Shown here: positions 52,574-61,196 of the stretch, in pieces | How positions within the stretch are numbered: the first letter of the stretch is position 1 | Layout of the letters: each line of letters starts with the position of its first letter | Assembly: GCF_900170025.1 (NCBI RefSeq) | Contig: NZ_FWEX01000006.1 | Coordinates: 1,759,089-1,823,088 of the forward strand | Direction of reading: 5' to 3' | DNA from: Nitrospira sp. ND1 | Lineage (GTDB): Bacteria > Nitrospirota > Nitrospiria > Nitrospirales > Nitrospiraceae | DNA: 64,000 nt | Program-made: the position numbers and the translations under genes | Notes under the pieces: generated by a model | Told to the model about the DNA's origin: nothing | The model's input: only the letters and a program-made list of their open reading frames with translations | Databases searched by the model: none

Positions 52574-52782
52574 CTAGCAGGCTGCGGAAAAACTCGATTG
52601 TTGCGTCATACGCCGAGATCAGTTCATGTGGCGTGTTGGTATCAGAATCGGTCGCAGGATGCGCAAAAAGGCCGTCCAGCAAGGCCGCAGCGAGCGAAGA
52701 GGCGAATCGTACCCTCTGCCGTACGGTGAGCGTCTGAGCGATGCGAGAACGCCGCTGGCGGCCTTTTTCCGCATCCTGCTAG
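52574..52782. repeat. Palindromic-ended dispersed element, copy B (MITE-like)
   Basis: 209 bp, opposite orientation to copy A (40211-40380). The ends are 19-bp inverted repeats with one mismatch: CTAGCAGGCTGCGGAAAAA and the complement of TTTTTCCGCATCCTGCTAG. An internal end-like copy (GCAGGATGCGCAAAAAGG) and a core rich in GCC/GGC hairpins follow the layout of copy A. A frame through it (KAVQQGRSERRGES) is not a gene. The right end supplies the TAG stop of the P450 gene. Confidence 0.87.
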
Positions 52783-54161
52783 GCGGAAGGGACCGGCTGG
52801 TGTCGTGGCTGGATGGTCATGCGGATGCCGTGTTTCGGACGCAAGGTCACCATGATTTCAGGTTCGACGTGTTCTTGCGCAAGCTGCAAATCGTAGGAGC
52901 GGCCGATCAGTGCCAGGAGCAGCGGCCCTTCCACCGTCGCGAAATGCGTCCCCACGCAGGCCCGTGGTCCTGCGCCGAACGGCAGATAGGCGCATCGGGG
53001 AGCCGGCCGTTCACCCTCGAGCCATCGCTCCGGCATGAATCGCTCTGGATCGCGCCAGAAGGCCGGATGCCGATGCAGGTGATAAATGCCCACCAGGACC
53101 AGCGCCCCGGCAGGCAGGGTGAGCCCGCCGATGCTTGTGCGGCTGGCGGCCTTTCGCTGGACCGCAGGAACGGGAGGATATAAACGAACCGCTTCATCGA
53201 AAACCGCGCGAGTGTACGGGAGTTGCTGAAGATCGTCGGCCTGAGGCGTTCGCCCCTGCAGCACCCGGTCCACCTCTTCGTGGAAACACGCCTTTACCTC
53301 CGGATGGGTGGCAAGCAAGTACCAGGTCCAGGCGAGGGCATTGGCGGTGGTCTCGTGTCCGGCCGCAAAGATGGTCAGCGCTTCATCCCGCAGTTCCTGA
53401 TCGCTCAACCCGGCGCCTGTTTCCTCATCGCGGGCCCTGAGGAGCAGATCGAGGAGATCGTCGCGCTGCGCCCCGGTGCGGCGGCGCTCGGCGATCAATC
53501 CATAGATCAGCTTGTCCATGAACTGCAGAGCGAGACGAAATTCACGGTTGCGCGGGGTCGGCACCCACAGGGGCACACGCAGCGGACTGTGAAACGAATC
53601 GAACGCATACTTCAGACTGACCCGTAGCGCATGACTGATGTGGTCGATATGGTCCGCCACGTTCGTGTGAAACATTGTTTGAGAGATCACTTCGAGGGCC
53701 AGCCGCATCATTTCGTCGGCGATATCGACCGGCCCCCCCGCGTGGACCGTCCAACCCGCGATCCGCTGCTCGCCCACCTGCGCCATACGCTCGGCCATCG
53801 CCGCCATGCGGGCGCGATGAAAAACCGGCTGGATGATGCGCCGGTGCCGCTTCCAGACCTCGCCCGAACTGGTCACCAATCCGTTACCCAAGACCAACGC
53901 AAGGCCGGTGGGACGCCGCGGCTCGTACACTTTCACGAAACAATCGGCCTGATGGACGAGAATCTCTTCGGCGAGATCGGGATGGCTGAGGAGGTAGAGC
54001 GTCTTAGGACCGAGCCGAAAGCGTAGCGCATCGCCGTGCCGGCGCCACCACTGCGACATGGCCTGCAGCGGTCGCCGCCTGAACGCACGCAGGTGGCCCA
54101 ACAGGGGCTCGCCGCCGGGAACATCGACCAGCGTATGAGATGGCTCCACATCGACAGGCAT
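52779..54161 (-). CDS. Cytochrome P450
   Basis: About 460 residues. The heme-binding loop is FGAGPRACVG with the axial cysteine. The I-helix is AGHETTANALAW (acid/alcohol pair Glu-Thr), the ExxR motif is EAVRLYP, and the PERF-like region is FMPERWLEGERPAP. No signal peptide and no fused reductase, so external ferredoxin or flavodoxin partners are expected. The start at ATG 54161 is chosen over an in-frame GTG at 54212; neither has a good ribosome site. The stop TAG lies in the repeat element. Confidence 0.93.
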   Translation of the reverse strand: MPVDVEPSHTLVDVPGGEPLLGHLRAFRRRPLQAMSQWWRRHGDALRFRLGPKTLYLLSHPDLAEEILVHQADCFVKVYEPRRPTGLALVLGNGLVTSSGEVWKRHRRIIQPVFHRARMAAMAERMAQVGEQRIAGWTVHAGGPVDIADEMMRLALEVISQTMFHTNVADHIDHISHALRVSLKYAFDSFHSPLRVPLWVPTPRNREFRLALQFMDKLIYGLIAERRRTGAQRDDLLDLLLRARDEETGAGLSDQELRDEALTIFAAGHETTANALAWTWYLLATHPEVKACFHEEVDRVLQGRTPQADDLQQLPYTRAVFDEAVRLYPPVPAVQRKAASRTSIGGLTLPAGALVLVGIYHLHRHPAFWRDPERFMPERWLEGERPAPRCAYLPFGAGPRACVGTHFATVEGPLLLALIGRSYDLQLAQEHVEPEIMVTLRPKHGIRMTIQPRHQPVPSA

Positions 54162-54334
54162 TGAGTGAGGTGAGACGGTTGATTGTTGGACGCGCCGGGC
54201 ATTGGATCTCACAAGGACTGTTCCGCATCGTACAAACTTCGCGTGAAGAGTGGTAGGGCCGAACCACCAGGGCTACATGGCGTACAGCTGGCTGGCACTT
54301 GCGTTGGTAACGTTCCTACCGTGTGAATCTGGCG

Positions 54335-55471
54335 CTATTTTTTGAACAGGCGCACATAGTCCTGAAAGATGAACAGGCGATTACGCCTCTGTCCGGTCAG
54401 CTCACGAAGAATGCCGAGTTTGACGAAGTCATCGATGAGCGCAGCGGCGGTATTGGTTTGTGTCTTGATGAGATCGGTGACCATTTTGATGTTGATCACC
54501 GGCGCCCGGTAAAGAGACTTCATAAGCATCTGCGCGTTAGCCTGGCGACGCACATGGAAAGTGGGCATATATTTGCGCTCTATCCGCTCCTTGAGTGTAA
54601 GGATGTCCCTGAACACTTGGATGGACAAGGCAGTCGTCTCGCGCATGCCGAGCAGAAAGAATCGTAACCACGGTTCCATCTTCTGAGTCGTACGCACGGC
54701 CATCAGTTGATCGTAATACTCGCCCTTGTGACGCTCGAAGAAGTCGGATAGATACAGCGCAGGCTTGTGTAAGAGGCCGGAGCCGACGAGATAGAGCACA
54801 ATGAGCAGACGACCCAACCGTCCGTTTCCGTCTAAAAACGGATGGATGGTTTCAAACTGATAATGGATGAGCGCGATTCTGACCAGATGCGGAACATGAA
54901 TCTGGTCGTTGTGCATGAACTTTTCCAGGTCACTCATGAGATCCGGCACATGGAGGTGATGCGGCGGGATAAAGGTGGCGTGGTTAAGACTGACACCGAT
55001 CCAGTTTTGGCTGGTGCGAAATTCTCCAGGCTGCTTGTGCGTGCCACGCACCCCGCGCAGCAGCACAGCATGAGTCTCTCGCAAGAGCCGATTGGACAAG
55101 GGCATCTGGTCCATCTGTTTGATCGAAAAATTGATGGCCTGGATGTAATTATGCACCTCCTGCCAGTCATCGCGTTTTTCCGGATCGACGTCGAGCTTGC
55201 CGATCAGCGCCTCTTCCATATTGGTCTGAGTGCCCTCAATACGGCTTGAGGTCGTGGCTTCCTTGGTAATGTGCATTCGGATGAAAAAATCCACGTCCGG
55301 GATGAGCTGAGAAAACCCGTTCAACTCTCCGAGCAGACGATTCGTCTCTTCCAGGAGTGTGAGAATCTGGGGATCAGACACGACCCATTCCCGGTTGATC
55401 GGCGTGGGCAGGAAGCTGCGGTACTCGTACTGTTGTTCGTACCCCCCCGACTTGAACTCCTTGATGTTCAT
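54335..55471 (-). CDS. Fic-domain protein (AMPylator type, inhibitory helix at the N terminus)
   Basis: 378 residues. The Fic motif HPFLDGNGRLGR starts at His210; it transfers AMP (or another nucleotide) to a target hydroxyl. The class II inhibitory motif sits near the N terminus (TSSRIEGT, with Glu79). The C-terminal region (FHVRRQANAQMLMKSLYRAPVINIKMVTDLIKTQTNTAAALIDDFVKLGILRELTGQRRNRLFIF) reads as a winged helix, a common layout for stand-alone autoregulated Fic proteins. No partner antitoxin gene is adjacent. The start at ATG 55471 has AGGAG close by. Confidence 0.92.
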   Translation of the reverse strand: MNIKEFKSGGYEQQYEYRSFLPTPINREWVVSDPQILTLLEETNRLLGELNGFSQLIPDVDFFIRMHITKEATTSSRIEGTQTNMEEALIGKLDVDPEKRDDWQEVHNYIQAINFSIKQMDQMPLSNRLLRETHAVLLRGVRGTHKQPGEFRTSQNWIGVSLNHATFIPPHHLHVPDLMSDLEKFMHNDQIHVPHLVRIALIHYQFETIHPFLDGNGRLGRLLIVLYLVGSGLLHKPALYLSDFFERHKGEYYDQLMAVRTTQKMEPWLRFFLLGMRETTALSIQVFRDILTLKERIERKYMPTFHVRRQANAQMLMKSLYRAPVINIKMVTDLIKTQTNTAAALIDDFVKLGILRELTGQRRNRLFIFQDYVRLFKK

Positions 55472-55494
55472 GAAACTCCTCGACTCCTGCCGGG

Positions 55495-55570
55495 CCAATT
55501 TGATCTAAGCGGACTGCTATGTCAAATGCGCCGCGCCAAATTGATATAACGCAGAACGTATGTCAAATGG
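55495..55570. promoter_or_regulatory. Two direct repeats with internal dyad upstream of the Fic gene
   Basis: Plus-strand units 55495-55530 and 55536-55570 each run CCAA(A)TTGAT...ATGTCAAATG, about 41 bp apart. Within each unit ATTTGA and TCAAAT form an inverted repeat about 30 bp long. Two TTGACA hexamers on the minus strand lie inside them. They could be operators read by the winged helix of the Fic protein. Confidence 0.5.
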
Positions 55571-55706
55571 CCGGGCTGGATAGATAGAAGGGCTCGCAAT
55601 CGAGCAAGCTACTCGGAAGGCCAGGAAAAGAGAGAGAAAGACTGCTAGAGGGTTTTTCCTGTCGCCGAGAGCCATCGGAAGGGCTTCGGGTCGAGCAAGC
55701 TGTGTA

Positions 55707-55793
55707 TGGTGCCGAAGCCGGGAGTTGAACCCGGATACCCTTACGGGCGCTGGTACCTGAAACCAGTGCGTCTGCCAGTTCCGCCACTTCGGC
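55707..55793 (-). tRNA. tRNA-Leu (CAG)
   Basis: Acceptor stem GCCGAAG pairs with CTTCGGC, discriminator A, CCA is encoded. The anticodon stem CTGGT/ACCAG surrounds the loop TTCAGGT, giving anticodon CAG. A long variable arm (class II) and the T-arm CCGGG-TTCAACT-CCCGG are present, as in leucine tRNA. No gene overlaps it. Confidence 0.97.
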
Positions 55794-55882
55794 CTAAGGA
55801 ATGGAGTGGGATTATCGCTGATCGGTTTCGACCCGTCAAGGTGAGGAACATGAAAATATCCGTCGGCTGAGGTGAATCGAGT

Positions 55883-57358
55883 TCAGCCGGCGGTCAGGAC
55901 CCCGTCGGTGAGATTCCAGGCGCCACCGGCCGTCACCTCGCGCAGGTCGCCGCTGAGCACAATCCGTTCGCGGACCAACCCCGCCGCCGCCAGCAGAAAG
56001 GCCGCGCGGATGCGTGGCGCCTCATCCGCAATCAAGACGTCGAACCGCACCTTGCGAAACAACGGATCGACCGCCACCCGCGCCGCCGTGGTGACGATGA
56101 CCCGCCGGTTCTGCACGAAGGCCTGCCGGTTGGTATCCTCCTGCGCCGCCAGCAGTTCGCGAATCTTCTTCGTGCCCCCCAAGCGGATGACTTCTTCCTT
56201 GAGTTCGGCAAATTCCGGCTTGAGCTCCTTCGGGACCGTCGCCTCGGGAATCAATTCGGCAATCCGTTCCTTGGCGATGTCGACTTCATGGCGAAGCCCG
56301 GCACAGTGCCGTTCATAGATCGCTTTGTACTCACGCAGCGATTCGACGTTTTTTCCTACCGCCTGCATGGACAACCGCTTCCAGATGGGGAGTTGTTCAT
56401 AGTCGGTCAGGGTCTGGTCGATTTCCTTGATCTTGGCCAGGAAATCGGTCAACTGGGTCACCAATCGCCATTCCAACAACCGCACCTCGTCCAGATCCTT
56501 CTGCTTTTGGGCCTTGTAGGCCAGAATCGGCGTGAGTTCACGGAACCGATCGTACTTTTTGCGCAAGACCGCCTTGTCGGAGCGAGACTTGGCATAGAAC
56601 TGATGCATCTGCGCCTCGAATCCCAAATCCGGAAGAGGAATGCCTCCGCTCTCCTTGCTGGTCGCCACTTCGTACCGACTCAGCCAACTTTTGAACGTCA
56701 GTCCGGCTGCTTTCATCGCCCGGGCCGTGAGAAGGGTGATCGCATCGGCGCTCTCGTGGTCCGGAGCAACGAGAAGAATGCGTTTGTTGCCCCGAAGCAG
56801 CTCAATAATGAGCGTGGCCAGCTTCTGCCGACGCGCCGTCAGATCGTCTTGCCACAAGGGCGTCAGCACGGAGGTGGGCACCAGGGCCTCCAGCGCGGCG
56901 CGGTCCCCCGTTTGTCCCGCTTCGAGGACGGGGAGAAGCCGTTCGGCCGGGCCGAGTGTGTAGGAGGCGCCGGTTTTGCTCATTTCTGCCAAGCGGCGGC
57001 TGGTGGTCAGGGCCAATCCACTGGCATCCGGCACCAGCGTGGCGCTGGGTACCACATCGCCGATGGCATCGAACAATTGCAGCACGAGGCGCTCCCCGTC
57101 CTGAAACAGCACAATGCCCTCCGTGGGTTCAGCCTCTTCGCCCAGGAGCAGAGTCGCAGACAGATCGGCTCCCACCACCACGTCGGCGGAGAGATAGAAC
57201 TCATACAGGTGCAAATTCCCGACGGTCTGGAGCAGCCGGCCTCGCGTGAGCGGAATCGATTGGTCGAGCCCCTGCTCCGTGCCGCGCGCGGCATCACCGT
57301 CCAGCGTCGCCGCCAGCTGATCGAGGAGATCGGGCAAGGTGTCTGGTATTGCGGTCAT
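55883..57358 (-). CDS. SF1-helicase-like protein with degenerate Walker A, ends at motif III
   Basis: About 491 residues, start at ATG 57358 (the frame stays open to 57727). The middle holds GNKRILLVAPDHESADAI in place of a GPPGTGKT loop. A long coiled-coil-like charged region (about 290-420) follows. The end has VIVTTAARVAVDP, then FDVLIADEAPRIRAAFLLAAAG and RIVLSGD, equal to helicase motifs II (Walker B, DEA) and III. Motifs IV-VI are absent. It is divergent from rplI. It may be a truncated, non-catalytic relative of the IGHMBP2/Upf1 type; the function is unknown. Confidence 0.72.
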   Translation of the reverse strand: MTAIPDTLPDLLDQLAATLDGDAARGTEQGLDQSIPLTRGRLLQTVGNLHLYEFYLSADVVVGADLSATLLLGEEAEPTEGIVLFQDGERLVLQLFDAIGDVVPSATLVPDASGLALTTSRRLAEMSKTGASYTLGPAERLLPVLEAGQTGDRAALEALVPTSVLTPLWQDDLTARRQKLATLIIELLRGNKRILLVAPDHESADAITLLTARAMKAAGLTFKSWLSRYEVATSKESGGIPLPDLGFEAQMHQFYAKSRSDKAVLRKKYDRFRELTPILAYKAQKQKDLDEVRLLEWRLVTQLTDFLAKIKEIDQTLTDYEQLPIWKRLSMQAVGKNVESLREYKAIYERHCAGLRHEVDIAKERIAELIPEATVPKELKPEFAELKEEVIRLGGTKKIRELLAAQEDTNRQAFVQNRRVIVTTAARVAVDPLFRKVRFDVLIADEAPRIRAAFLLAAAGLVRERIVLSGDLREVTAGGAWNLTDGVLTAG

Positions 57359-57600
57359 GTTCCGTTCTTCCCCTGCGTGTCGTCGTGGCGCAGCCTGCGA
57401 CGCCGGTCGCACAACCGTCAGCGCATTGTTCATAGAATCGGGAACGTATCTTAAAGAGTTCCGAAAGATCCTGTCCACCAGCGACGCACGCACAAACAAT
57501 CCACCGCTGAAACGCGACAATGAACGGAAAGAGCCGCACTGAACGCCTGCGCCGCCATTTCGAGCCGAATGAAGAAAACCGTCGCATGCCTCCAGATCAA

Positions 57601-57629
57601 TTGACTTTTGCACAGCCCGCCAGTATGCT
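57601..57629 (+). promoter_or_regulatory. Sigma-70-type promoter of the rplI-glyA-nrdR block
   Basis: TTGACT (57601-57606), a 17-base spacer, TATGCT (57624-57629). Predicted start near 57636 with about 24 bases of leader. The rest of the gap 57359-57600 shows nothing further. Confidence 0.6.
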
Positions 57630-57659
57630 TTTTCCCTTTCCAACAGAAGGAGTTGCAGT

Positions 57660-58154
57660 ATGAAGGTGATTCTCCAAGAAACACTCGAAGGCGTGGGCGA
57701 CCTCGGCGACCTTTTGGACGTCTCCAACGGGTTTGCCCGGAACTATCTCTTGCCCCGCAAGAAGGCCGTTGAAGCCAATAGCCGGAACATCAAAGAATTC
57801 GAACATGCCAAGCGGGCCGCGGCCGAGAAGGCCAAGAAGGAAAAGCAGGACATCGAGGCGCACGGCAAGAAGATCTCCGCGGTCTCGCTGACCGTTGCCG
57901 CCCAGGTCGGAAAAGACGACAAGATGTTTGGATCCGTGACGGCCAAGGATATTGCGGAAGGGTTGGCTGAGCAAGGATTCACCGTGGATCGCCGCAAGAT
58001 CCAGCTGGCCCAGCCCATCAAGGAACTCGGCACCTTCGCCATTGCCATCAAGCTGCCGCGCGAAGTCACCGCCACCATTGCGGTCCATGTGGTGAAGAAG
58101 CAAGACGAGCAAGAAGCGCAAGCAGAGCCGGAAGAAGCCGCACCAACCGCATAA
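57660..58154 (+). CDS. rplI: Ribosomal protein bL9
   Basis: 164 residues, slightly longer than E. coli L9 because of an acidic Ala/Glu tail. The N domain starts MKVILQETLEGVGDLGDLLDVSNGFARNYLLPRKKAV. The C domain has GSVTAKDIAEGL and the linker helix is charged. A GAAGGAG ribosome site lies 7 bases upstream. Confidence 0.97.
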   Translation: MKVILQETLEGVGDLGDLLDVSNGFARNYLLPRKKAVEANSRNIKEFEHAKRAAAEKAKKEKQDIEAHGKKISAVSLTVAAQVGKDDKMFGSVTAKDIAEGLAEQGFTVDRRKIQLAQPIKELGTFAIAIKLPREVTATIAVHVVKKQDEQEAQAEPEEAAPTA

Positions 58155-58208
58155 CCCGTTGCGGGATCATGCGTGGCCACCGGAGAGAAGGCTGCGCTCG
58201 GAGGAAGC

Positions 58209-59486
58209 ATGCAGGAGCTGATCGGTTCGTTGGACGCATTGAAATCAACCGACCCTGAAACCTACGAGGCTATCGTCGCCGAGGAGCAGCGGCAACGGGA
58301 CAAGTTGCTGTTGATCGCCTCGGAAAATTTCGCCAGCCCCGCCGTCTTGGCCGCCCAGGGCAGCGTGATGACGAATAAGTATGCCGAAGGGTATCCCGGC
58401 AAGCGCTATTACGGCGGTTGCCAGCATGTCGATACGGTTGAAAGCCTCGCCATCGAACGCGCGAAACAGATCTTCGGCGCCGAGCACGTCAACGTGCAGC
58501 CGCATTCGGGATCGCAAGCCAATATGGCCGCGTACCTGTCCGTGCTCAAGCCGGGCGACACGATTCTGGGATTAGACCTCGCCCAGGGCGGACACCTCAC
58601 CCACGGCAGCAAGGTGAATTTCTCCGGCATCATTTTCCGTGCATTTTCGTATGGCGTCGATCGCCAGACCGAAACCATCGATTATGGGGCGGTTCAGAAG
58701 ATCGCCGAGGAATGCCGTCCTCGCATGTTGGTGGTGGGAGCCAGCGCCTACGCCCGCACCCTCGACTTCCCCAAGTTTCAGGAAATCGCCAAGTCGGTGG
58801 GCGCGTACCTGCTGGTCGATATCGCGCACATTGCCGGGTTGATCGCAGCCGGGTTGCATCCCAATCCCGTCCCCTACGCGGATTTCGTCACGACCACGAC
58901 GCATAAAACGCTGCGTGGCCCACGCGGTGGCGTCACCATGTGCAAAGCCGAATACGCCAAGGCCGTCGATAAGATTATCTTCCCCGGCCTGCAGGGCGGC
59001 CCCCTCATGCATGTGATTGCCGCCAAAGCCGTCGCATTCAAAGAAGCGCTGTCGCCCGCGTTCAAGCGGTACCAGCAGCAGGTGCTCGCCAACGCGCGCA
59101 CGCTGGCGCAGGGACTCGTCGACCGTGGCTATAAAATTGTGTCGGGGGGAACCGATACCCACCTGATGCTGGTCAACCTTACCAACAAAGGCATCACGGG
59201 GAAAGAAGCCGACGCCGCCCTCGACGCCGCCGGCATCATCGTCAACAAGAACGCCGTCCCCTACGACGAAAAACCGCCGGCCACGGCCAGCGGCATCCGG
59301 ATCGGCAGCCCCATCGTCTCGACGCGCGGCATGCGCGAGGCAGAGATGCGAGAGATCGTGGCGCTGATCGATCGTGTGTTGCAGCATCCCCAGGATCAGC
59401 AGGTGCAGGCCGAGGTGCGGGCGCAAGCAAAAACGTTGTGCAATCGTTTTCCCATCTTTCATGCCTACGATTCGTCTCCCGCTTAG
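58209..59486 (+). CDS. glyA: Serine hydroxymethyltransferase
   Basis: 425 residues, PLP enzyme that interconverts serine and glycine with tetrahydrofolate. [46 protein letters not shown] and the lysine segment [18 protein letters not shown] (the Schiff-base Lys is in HKTL) are all present. The ATG at 58209 follows GGAGGAA closely; the in-frame GTG at 58173 is an alternative. Confidence 0.97.
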   Translation: MQELIGSLDALKSTDPETYEAIVAEEQRQRDKLLLIASENFASPAVLAAQGSVMTNKYAEGYPGKRYYGGCQHVDTVESLAIERAKQIFGAEHVNVQPHSGSQANMAAYLSVLKPGDTILGLDLAQGGHLTHGSKVNFSGIIFRAFSYGVDRQTETIDYGAVQKIAEECRPRMLVVGASAYARTLDFPKFQEIAKSVGAYLLVDIAHIAGLIAAGLHPNPVPYADFVTTTTHKTLRGPRGGVTMCKAEYAKAVDKIIFPGLQGGPLMHVIAAKAVAFKEALSPAFKRYQQQVLANARTLAQGLVDRGYKIVSGGTDTHLMLVNLTNKGITGKEADAALDAAGIIVNKNAVPYDEKPPATASGIRIGSPIVSTRGMREAEMREIVALIDRVLQHPQDQQVQAEVRAQAKTLCNRFPIFHAYDSSPA

Positions 59487-59501
59487 GCAGGACGTTCGCC
59501 A

Positions 59502-59966
59502 GTGAAGTGTCCTTTCTGCGACGATGTCGAGGACAAAGTCGTCGATTCGCGGATGGCCAAAGAAGGCGAGGTCATCCGGCGGCGACGCGAATGCCTGTCG
59601 TGCAAACGCCGGTACACCACCTACGAACGGGTCGAAGAAACCATGCCCGCCGTCGTAAAAAAGGACGGACGACGGGAGCCGTTTGATCGGAGCAAGATCG
59701 TGTCCGGGCTCAAAAAAGCCTGCGAAAAACGCCCGATCAGCACCGCGACCATCGAAACCGTCACCGATCGCATCGAAAAGCGCATCCAGGATTTAGGTGA
59801 AACCGAGATCGTGAGCACCGCCGTCGGTGAGGAAGTCATGCGAGAACTGTCTCAACTCGATCAGGTCGCCTATGTTCGATTCGCCTCCGTGTATCGGGAG
59901 TTTAAAGACATCGACCAGTTCATGGACGAGATCAAAGCCCTGGCCCAGCAGCGCCGGGAGCGTTAA
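59502..59966 (+). CDS. nrdR: Ribonucleotide reductase transcriptional repressor NrdR
   Basis: 154 residues, GTG start. The zinc ribbon [46 protein letters not shown] is followed by the ATP-cone domain ([24 protein letters not shown]). NrdR senses ATP/dATP and represses ribonucleotide reductase genes. It is 15 bases after glyA. No reductase genes are in the window. Confidence 0.96.
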   Translation: MKCPFCDDVEDKVVDSRMAKEGEVIRRRRECLSCKRRYTTYERVEETMPAVVKKDGRREPFDRSKIVSGLKKACEKRPISTATIETVTDRIEKRIQDLGETEIVSTAVGEEVMRELSQLDQVAYVRFASVYREFKDIDQFMDEIKALAQQRRER

Positions 59967-60074
59967 GCCCTCCCCTTCTCTTCGCTGTTTCGGATCGGTC
60001 CGCTCGGTGTAGGTCTCGGTAGGATGGGCACCAACAGAGGAGAGACCTGCGCACTCCCGATAGGCTCTGAACCC

Positions 60075-61196
60075 ATGGCAACGACCAAAGTCACCCGCAA
60101 CCGACGAACAGCCAAGCGACCAAGCCGACGCCGATCGCCGGGGGCTACACACGTGGTCATCATCGGCGCGGGCCGCGGCGGCACCGCCCTGATGGAGATT
60201 TTCGCCAACGATCCCTTGGTCCGCATCGTCGGCGTGGCCGACATCAGCGATCAGGCACCCGGCCTCGGCCTCGCCAAACGGCTGCACATCCGCGTGACAC
60301 GCAACTATCGCCAACTGCTGAAAATGGGGCCGGTCGATCTGGTCATCGATGTGTCGGGCAACCCGGAGGTCGGCGAATACCTGCAGGACATTCGCCGCAT
60401 GGGCGTCTCGGTCATCGGGGGGGCCAGCGCCAAATTCATGTGGCAGTTGATCGAGGCGCGCATTCGCGCCACGGCCGACATCGAAAAAGCCTTGAATAAG
60501 TACCAGTCGCTGTACCGCTTGTACGTCAAAGAAACCGGCGCCGCGGTGACGGAGGAACGGACGCGCATTGCCTGCGAAATTCACGACGGGTTGGTGCAGA
60601 GCCTCGCCGGCGTGAACTTCAAGCTGGAGCTCTCTCAAGAGCTGATTCGGAAGAATCCCAAAGCCAGTCTCGCCACGATCCGTGAATCCAAAGCCCAATT
60701 GAAACTGGCCATTCAGGAGGCCAGACAGGTCATCTTCAACCTGCGTCCGCTCCACTACGACAAAATGGAGCTCATCCCGGCACTGACGAACTATCTCAAG
60801 TCCTACGAAACCCAATACCATATCAAGACGGCCTTTTCCGTGACCGGAGACGAAACGATCTTGTTCCCACGCACCAAGATCTTCCTGTTCCGGATCGTGC
60901 AAGAAGCCCTGAGCAACGTGCAAAAGCACGCCAAGGCCGGCCGGGTGTCGGTGCAGCTCGATATTCGGTTTGATCTGTTGCAAGTGACCATTTCCGACAA
61001 CGGGATCGGATTCGACATGGATGCGGTCCTTCGCGATCCCGAAAAGTGGGATCACTTCGGCATTCGCGGCATCCTGGAACGCGCACGACTGGTGGGCGGG
61101 GAAGCCACGATCGACTCGAAGAAAGGGCGCGGCACGCGCATCGTGCTGCGAATCCCACTAGCCGACAAGGAGACGATTCGTCATGGAAAAAATTAA
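60075..61196 (+). CDS. Histidine kinase (HisKA_3) with N-terminal NAD(P)-type Rossmann domain
   Basis: 373 residues, soluble. A basic leader is followed by a Rossmann motif VVIIGAGRGGTALMEIF (GxGxxG at 31-36), then VRIVGVADISD with an acidic residue after beta 2 and DLVIDVSGNPEVGEYL, like homoserine-dehydrogenase/CoA-binding domains (about 25-130). A linker helix (132-158) leads to HisKA_3, EERTRIACEIHDGLVQSLAG, with His170, then a HATPase domain (RIVQEALSNVQKHAKAG, DNGIGFDMD, GIRGILERA, GRGTRIVLRIP). It overlaps the response regulator by 14 bases. A redox or dinucleotide sensor is a natural guess. An ATG at 60024 is an alternative. Confidence 0.9.
   Translation: MATTKVTRNRRTAKRPSRRRSPGATHVVIIGAGRGGTALMEIFANDPLVRIVGVADISDQAPGLGLAKRLHIRVTRNYRQLLKMGPVDLVIDVSGNPEVGEYLQDIRRMGVSVIGGASAKFMWQLIEARIRATADIEKALNKYQSLYRLYVKETGAAVTEERTRIACEIHDGLVQSLAGVNFKLELSQELIRKNPKASLATIRESKAQLKLAIQEARQVIFNLRPLHYDKMELIPALTNYLKSYETQYHIKTAFSVTGDETILFPRTKIFLFRIVQEALSNVQKHAKAGRVSVQLDIRFDLLQVTISDNGIGFDMDAVLRDPEKWDHFGIRGILERARLVGGEATIDSKKGRGTRIVLRIPLADKETIRHGKN

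Noticed and set aside
52626-53183. Open frame starting VWRVGIRIGRRMRKKAVQQGRSERRGES
   Set aside because: It runs through the palindromic element and then antisense to the P450 gene. Such frames are typical artefacts of this repeat.
55563-55787. Small protein MAELADALVSGTSARKG...
   Set aside because: It is the translation of tRNA-Leu and its flank, a known annotation artefact.
60011-60048. AGGTCTC/GAGACCT inverted repeat as an attenuator before the Rossmann kinase
   Set aside because: 7-base arms around a 24-base loop without a leader peptide or competing stem; chance is likely.
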